Assembly (NCBI GenBank): GCA_016787705.1
Contig: JAEUTP010000017.1
Coordinates: forward strand, 195,511-259,510
Length of the DNA: 64,000 nucleotides
From: Bacteroidia bacterium
GTDB lineage: Bacteria; Bacteroidota; Bacteroidia; B-17B0; Aurantibacillaceae
Reading direction: 5' to 3'
Below, one piece after another: positions 60,918 through 64,000 of this stretch. Each line of letters opens with the position of its first letter. Within the stretch, counting starts at the first letter, position 1. The position numbers and the translations under genes were made by a program. The notes beneath the pieces were generated by a model that ran no database searches, was not told the DNA's origin, and saw nothing but the letters and a program-made list of their open reading frames with translations.

Positions 60918-61646
60918 TTATTTTTCTGCGTAATAGATGGCTACAGATCCAATACCAAGCCCTTTATAATAGGTGTTTTTGTAATTAAGTTTGTTAAGTA
61001 TGTTTACAAAATTTTGGTTGTGCGGAAATGCTTTAACGCTATTGGTAAGATAATCATAAGCTTTTTTATCCTGGGAGAACACTTTACCTATTAAGGGTGT
61101 AAGTATAGAAAAGCCAACATTATAAACACCTTTAAAAAATTTATTTTCAGGAAAAGATGTTTCAAGAATCACGATTTGTCCGCCAGGTTTTAAAATGCGT
61201 TGCAAATTTAAAAGGCCTTTTTCAAGGTTCTCAAAATTTCTTACTCCAAAGCCAACTACAATGGCATCAAAGGTGTTATCCGCAAAATCTAATGTTTCGG
61301 CATTGCCGTATTCAAGTGTAATTAATTTATTAAGGCTAAGATCTTTTACTTTCTCCCTGCCTAATTGCATCATGCCTTCGCTTATATCGATGCCGGTTAT
61401 TTTTTCAGGCTTTAAGTCTGCACAAGCAATTGCAAAATCACCGGTGCCGGTAGCAACATCTAAAATTATTTTTGGTTGTTTAGTTTTTAAAAGGCTGACA
61501 CATTTTTTGCGCCAGTTTTTGTGGCCACCAAAAGAAAGAATAGTGTTTATGCGATCATAACGTTTGGCAATAGTGTCAAACATTTTTGCAACCTGCTCTT
61601 TTTTGGGATCAGTGTTTTTGTAAGGGGTAACGTTGTCGTGCTGCAT
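60918..61646 (-). CDS. menG: Demethylmenaquinone methyltransferase (MenG/UbiE)
   Basis: A 242-residue SAM-dependent C-methyltransferase of quinone synthesis. Motifs: KEQVAKMFDTIAKRYDRINTILSFG (~15-39), ILDVATGTGDFAIACAD (~59-75), GIDISEGMMQLGREKV (~83-98), DAIVVGFGVRNFENLEKGL (~129-147), KPGGQIVILETSFPE (~152-166). Bacteroidota use menaquinone, so the substrate is most likely demethylmenaquinone. The ATG overlaps the stop of the upstream kinase gene (TAATG). Full length. Confidence 0.95.
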   Translation of the reverse strand: MQHDNVTPYKNTDPKKEQVAKMFDTIAKRYDRINTILSFGGHKNWRKKCVSLLKTKQPKIILDVATGTGDFAIACADLKPEKITGIDISEGMMQLGREKVKDLSLNKLITLEYGNAETLDFADNTFDAIVVGFGVRNFENLEKGLLNLQRILKPGGQIVILETSFPENKFFKGVYNVGFSILTPLIGKVFSQDKKAYDYLTNSVKAFPHNQNFVNILNKLNYKNTYYKGLGIGSVAIYYAEK

Positions 61647-62662
61647 TATTTTACGAAGTTAAGCTTTAATGCTTCTTCAAACAATTGTGATTTATCAATA
61701 GGCACAACACCAATTTGTTCACAAACAATACCACCTGATAAATTTGCCAATGCCGCTGTAAATATATCATTGCAATCCAATGCGCGACATAATGATGCAA
61801 CACTAATTACAGTATCACCTGCGCCGCTTACATCTGCAATACTTCTAACATGTGCAGTAATATGTTCTTTTATTTTACGCGAATTGGTAATAACACCTTT
61901 TTCGGCGAGAGTTACCAAAATAGTTTCCGCTTTTTGTTTAACTCTAAAACTACTTACCGCACGTTGCAGTTCATTGATGTTATCGCCACTTACATCCAGT
62001 TTAATGCCTTCGCGTAATTCTTTTAAATTTGGTTTAAATAAACTAACACCTTTATAAGTATTGAAGTTTTTCTTTTTAGGATCAACGCAGGTTGGGATAT
62101 TTTTGCTTTTTGCCAGCTCAACTACTTTATTCACTAATTTAGAAGTGATCAACCCTTTGTTGTAATCTTCAAAAATGATCACATCAATTTTATCATGGTT
62201 AATAATATGAGAGATGAGCGTTAATAATTGTTGGGTTGCAGCCGCTTCTATTTCATCTTCCACTTCTTCGTCCACTCTTAATAATTGAGCATTGTTTCCG
62301 ATAACACGTGTTTTAACGGTAGTTACTCTATCACGTACTTTTAAAATACCCTTTTGACTTAATTTTTGCGATTTTAAAAGATCTAAAAATGCCTGACCTT
62401 CATAATCAACACCAATTACCGAGCATAAAATAGGATTGGCGCCAAGAGCCTGTACATTAAGCGCTACATTGGCAGCACCGCCCAACCTTCTTTCTTTTTT
62501 TGTAACTGCTACAATAGGTACGGGTGCTTCGGGTGATATACGGCTAACTTTACCCCATAAATAACTATCTATCATTACATCCCCGATAATAAGCACGTTA
62601 AGATCATTGAAAGATTTAAATACTTCGCGGATATAATCTTTTTTAACTGAAAATTTCTTCAT
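61646..62662 (-). CDS. rfaE1: D-glycero-beta-D-manno-heptose-7-phosphate kinase-like (RfaE1/HldE N-terminal domain)
   Basis: A 338-residue PfkB-family sugar kinase. N-terminal DVMIDSYLWGKVSRISPEAPVPIV (~26-49) and RRLGGAANVALNVQALGANP (~54-73) match RfaE/HldE closely, and the C-terminal active-site motif is SGAGDTVISVASL (~279-291). Phosphorylates heptose-7-phosphate for ADP-heptose used in LPS core. The HldE C-terminal adenylyltransferase domain is absent, so that step must be elsewhere. The stop is overlapped by the next gene, and it is 14 bases behind the aminotransferase gene. Confidence 0.9.
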   Translation of the reverse strand: MKKFSVKKDYIREVFKSFNDLNVLIIGDVMIDSYLWGKVSRISPEAPVPIVAVTKKERRLGGAANVALNVQALGANPILCSVIGVDYEGQAFLDLLKSQKLSQKGILKVRDRVTTVKTRVIGNNAQLLRVDEEVEDEIEAAATQQLLTLISHIINHDKIDVIIFEDYNKGLITSKLVNKVVELAKSKNIPTCVDPKKKNFNTYKGVSLFKPNLKELREGIKLDVSGDNINELQRAVSSFRVKQKAETILVTLAEKGVITNSRKIKEHITAHVRSIADVSGAGDTVISVASLCRALDCNDIFTAALANLSGGIVCEQIGVVPIDKSQLFEEALKLNFVK

Positions 62663-62676
62663 CTGTGATCTGAAAA

Positions 62677-63873
62677 TTATTGAAGTTTTGCTAAAGCTTC
62701 TTTCATACGTTTTAAAGCTTCTTTTAAATTCTCTTCGCTGGTGGCGTAAGAAAAGCGAATATAAATATCATCGCCAAAGGCCGCTCCAGGCACTAATGCC
62801 AAATGACCTTCATCCAGCAAATAAAACGAAAGGTCGGTTGCGTTATTAATAACATGATCTTTATATTTTTTTCCGAAATAATAAGTTACTTCAGGATAAA
62901 CATAAAAGGCACCTTGCGGAACGTTAGTTTTTAATCCGGGAATCTCTTTCATTAGCCCCAAAACAAGGTCTCTACGTTTTAAAAAAGCGTCACGCATTGG
63001 TTTAATATATGTATCATAATCCAACTCCATAGCTTTGTGCATTGCTTTTTGAGTAATGCTACAGGTTGCAGATGTAAATTGTCCCTGCATTTTATCACAA
63101 GCCTGCGCTATCCATTTTGGTGCGGCCATAATGCCACCGCGCCAACCTGTCATGGCAAATCCTTTTGATACACCATTGATAGTAATTACCCTGTCTTTTA
63201 TAAAATCAAATTGAGCAAAACTTTCGTGCCCGCCTATAAAATTAATGTGTTCGTAGATCTCGTCACTGATAATATATAATTCAGGATGTTTTACAATAAC
63301 ATCAGCCAATGCTTTTAATTCTGCTTTTGAATACACACTACCTGTTGGATTGCAAGGCGTGCTGATCATGATCAGGCGTGTTTTTGGCGTAATAGCTTTT
63401 TCTAATTGTGCCGGTGTTATTTTAAAATCCGAATCAATACTTGTATCAACAATAACAGGTGTTCCTTCTGCCAGTTTTAAGATCTCTAAATAACTTACCC
63501 AAAACGGCGCAGGAATAATTACTTCATCACCCGGATCGATTAAACATAACACGGCATTGGCTATGCTTTGTTTGGCACCTGTTGAAACAACAATTTCATC
63601 GTTGGTATAAGTTAAACCGTTATCGCGTTTAAATTTTTCGCAAATGGCATTACGTAATTCTACATAGCCCGATACGTGTGTGTAATAACTAAAATCATCA
63701 TCAATTGCTTTTTTAGCAACGTCTTTTATGATCTGCGGTGTGTGAAAATCAGGTTCACCAAGACTTAAACTTATAATATCAATACCTGCCGCTTTTAATT
63801 CACGACTTTTTCTTGCCATCGCAATTGTTTGCGATTCGGATATTTTATTTACTCTTTTTGATAAATGTGTCAT
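62677..63873 (-). CDS. aspC: Aspartate aminotransferase (PLP class I)
   Basis: A 398-residue PLP-dependent aminotransferase of subgroup I-gamma/aspartate type, converting aspartate and 2-oxoglutarate to oxaloacetate and glutamate. Motifs: SLSLGEPDFHTPQII (~36-50), ISTPCNPTGSVYSKAELKAL (~170-189), the PLP Lys in INGVSKGFAMTGWRGG (~232-247), and the substrate-binding Arg in IYIRFSYATSEE (~370-381). Family length. It leads the run with rfaE1 and menG. Upstream to the window end (63874-64000) the sequence is AT-rich without a recognised promoter. Confidence 0.94.
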   Translation of the reverse strand: MTHLSKRVNKISESQTIAMARKSRELKAAGIDIISLSLGEPDFHTPQIIKDVAKKAIDDDFSYYTHVSGYVELRNAICEKFKRDNGLTYTNDEIVVSTGAKQSIANAVLCLIDPGDEVIIPAPFWVSYLEILKLAEGTPVIVDTSIDSDFKITPAQLEKAITPKTRLIMISTPCNPTGSVYSKAELKALADVIVKHPELYIISDEIYEHINFIGGHESFAQFDFIKDRVITINGVSKGFAMTGWRGGIMAAPKWIAQACDKMQGQFTSATCSITQKAMHKAMELDYDTYIKPMRDAFLKRRDLVLGLMKEIPGLKTNVPQGAFYVYPEVTYYFGKKYKDHVINNATDLSFYLLDEGHLALVPGAAFGDDIYIRFSYATSEENLKEALKRMKEALAKLQ

Positions 63874-64000
63874 AGTTCATTCTTAGCAATAAATGTAATA
63901 ACAATTTTAATGAGAAAGTCAGATTTTTAAAAATAAAGATGAGATAATAAAAACGACATTTTTATTGCTTTTTAACTTAATATTATCCTAAAGAATAAAA

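Overview
The window is a chromosomal segment of an AT-rich member of the Bacteroidota. The evidence is two proteins with C-terminal type IX secretion sorting domains, DUF4270- and DUF2279-type proteins, a fused SecDF, a SecA with a long internal region and a C-terminal zinc motif, TPR/SpoIIE-phosphatase receptors, several promoters fitting the Bacteroidota form (TTG, about 19-20 nt, TAnnTTTG), and frequent TTG/GTG starts. I see no rRNA, tRNA, CRISPR array, prophage or transposase gene.

Layout. 0.25-5.6 kb: a giant secreted repeat protein. 5.7-15.4 kb (minus): mnmA, a MORN-repeat protein, then a tightly coupled run of icmF (fused B12 acyl-CoA mutase), a TPR protein, a TPR-SpoIIE phosphatase and a small P-loop kinase. 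15.5-18.9 kb: an ECF sigma factor followed by a membrane anti-sigma-like protein, a CpxP/Spy-like periplasmic protein and a beta-barrel candidate. 19-24 kb: DUF2279, MerR, a lipoprotein, an ACMSD-type decarboxylase and two hypotheticals. 24-28.4 kb (minus): 3-hydroxybutyryl-CoA dehydrogenase, dnaA, and a 5'-nucleotidase split into two genes. 28.5-33 kb: a thioesterase, then a sugar-nucleotide run (DegT aminotransferase, UDP-glucose dehydrogenase, UDP-glucuronate decarboxylase) interrupted by a two-gene nucleotidyltransferase cassette. 33.3-40.4 kb: divergent secDF and secA, plus a 54-residue membrane protein. 40.5-48 kb: glyQS, panC, a half-size GT5 protein, a DUF4270 lipoprotein, a deacetylase-like protein and another lipoprotein. 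48-54 kb: dnaK, a SecG-like protein, a redoxin-PAS-phosphatase fusion and an MFS/GPH transporter. 54-61 kb (minus): a second T9SS cargo protein and a lipid-tail modification operon (DUF1295, two Cfa-like methyltransferases, an FAD oxidoreductase, DUF1365). 61-63.9 kb: menG/ubiE, a heptose-kinase-like gene and an aspartate aminotransferase.

The most unusual structure is at 57.24-57.70 kb. A four-helix-bundle (S23/IVP-type) gene lies between imperfect 32-bp inverted repeats inside the lipid operon. A related repeat pair without a gene lies 2.3 kb away at 59.99-60.06 kb. In both cases the outer arm overlaps the stop codon of the upstream gene. This looks like a small non-autonomous mobile unit with an occupied and an empty form. 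The window also carries at least five other kinds of short intergenic repeats, a sigma54-like promoter upstream of dnaK, and a conserved-looking N-terminal extension of one small gene that has no canonical start codon.
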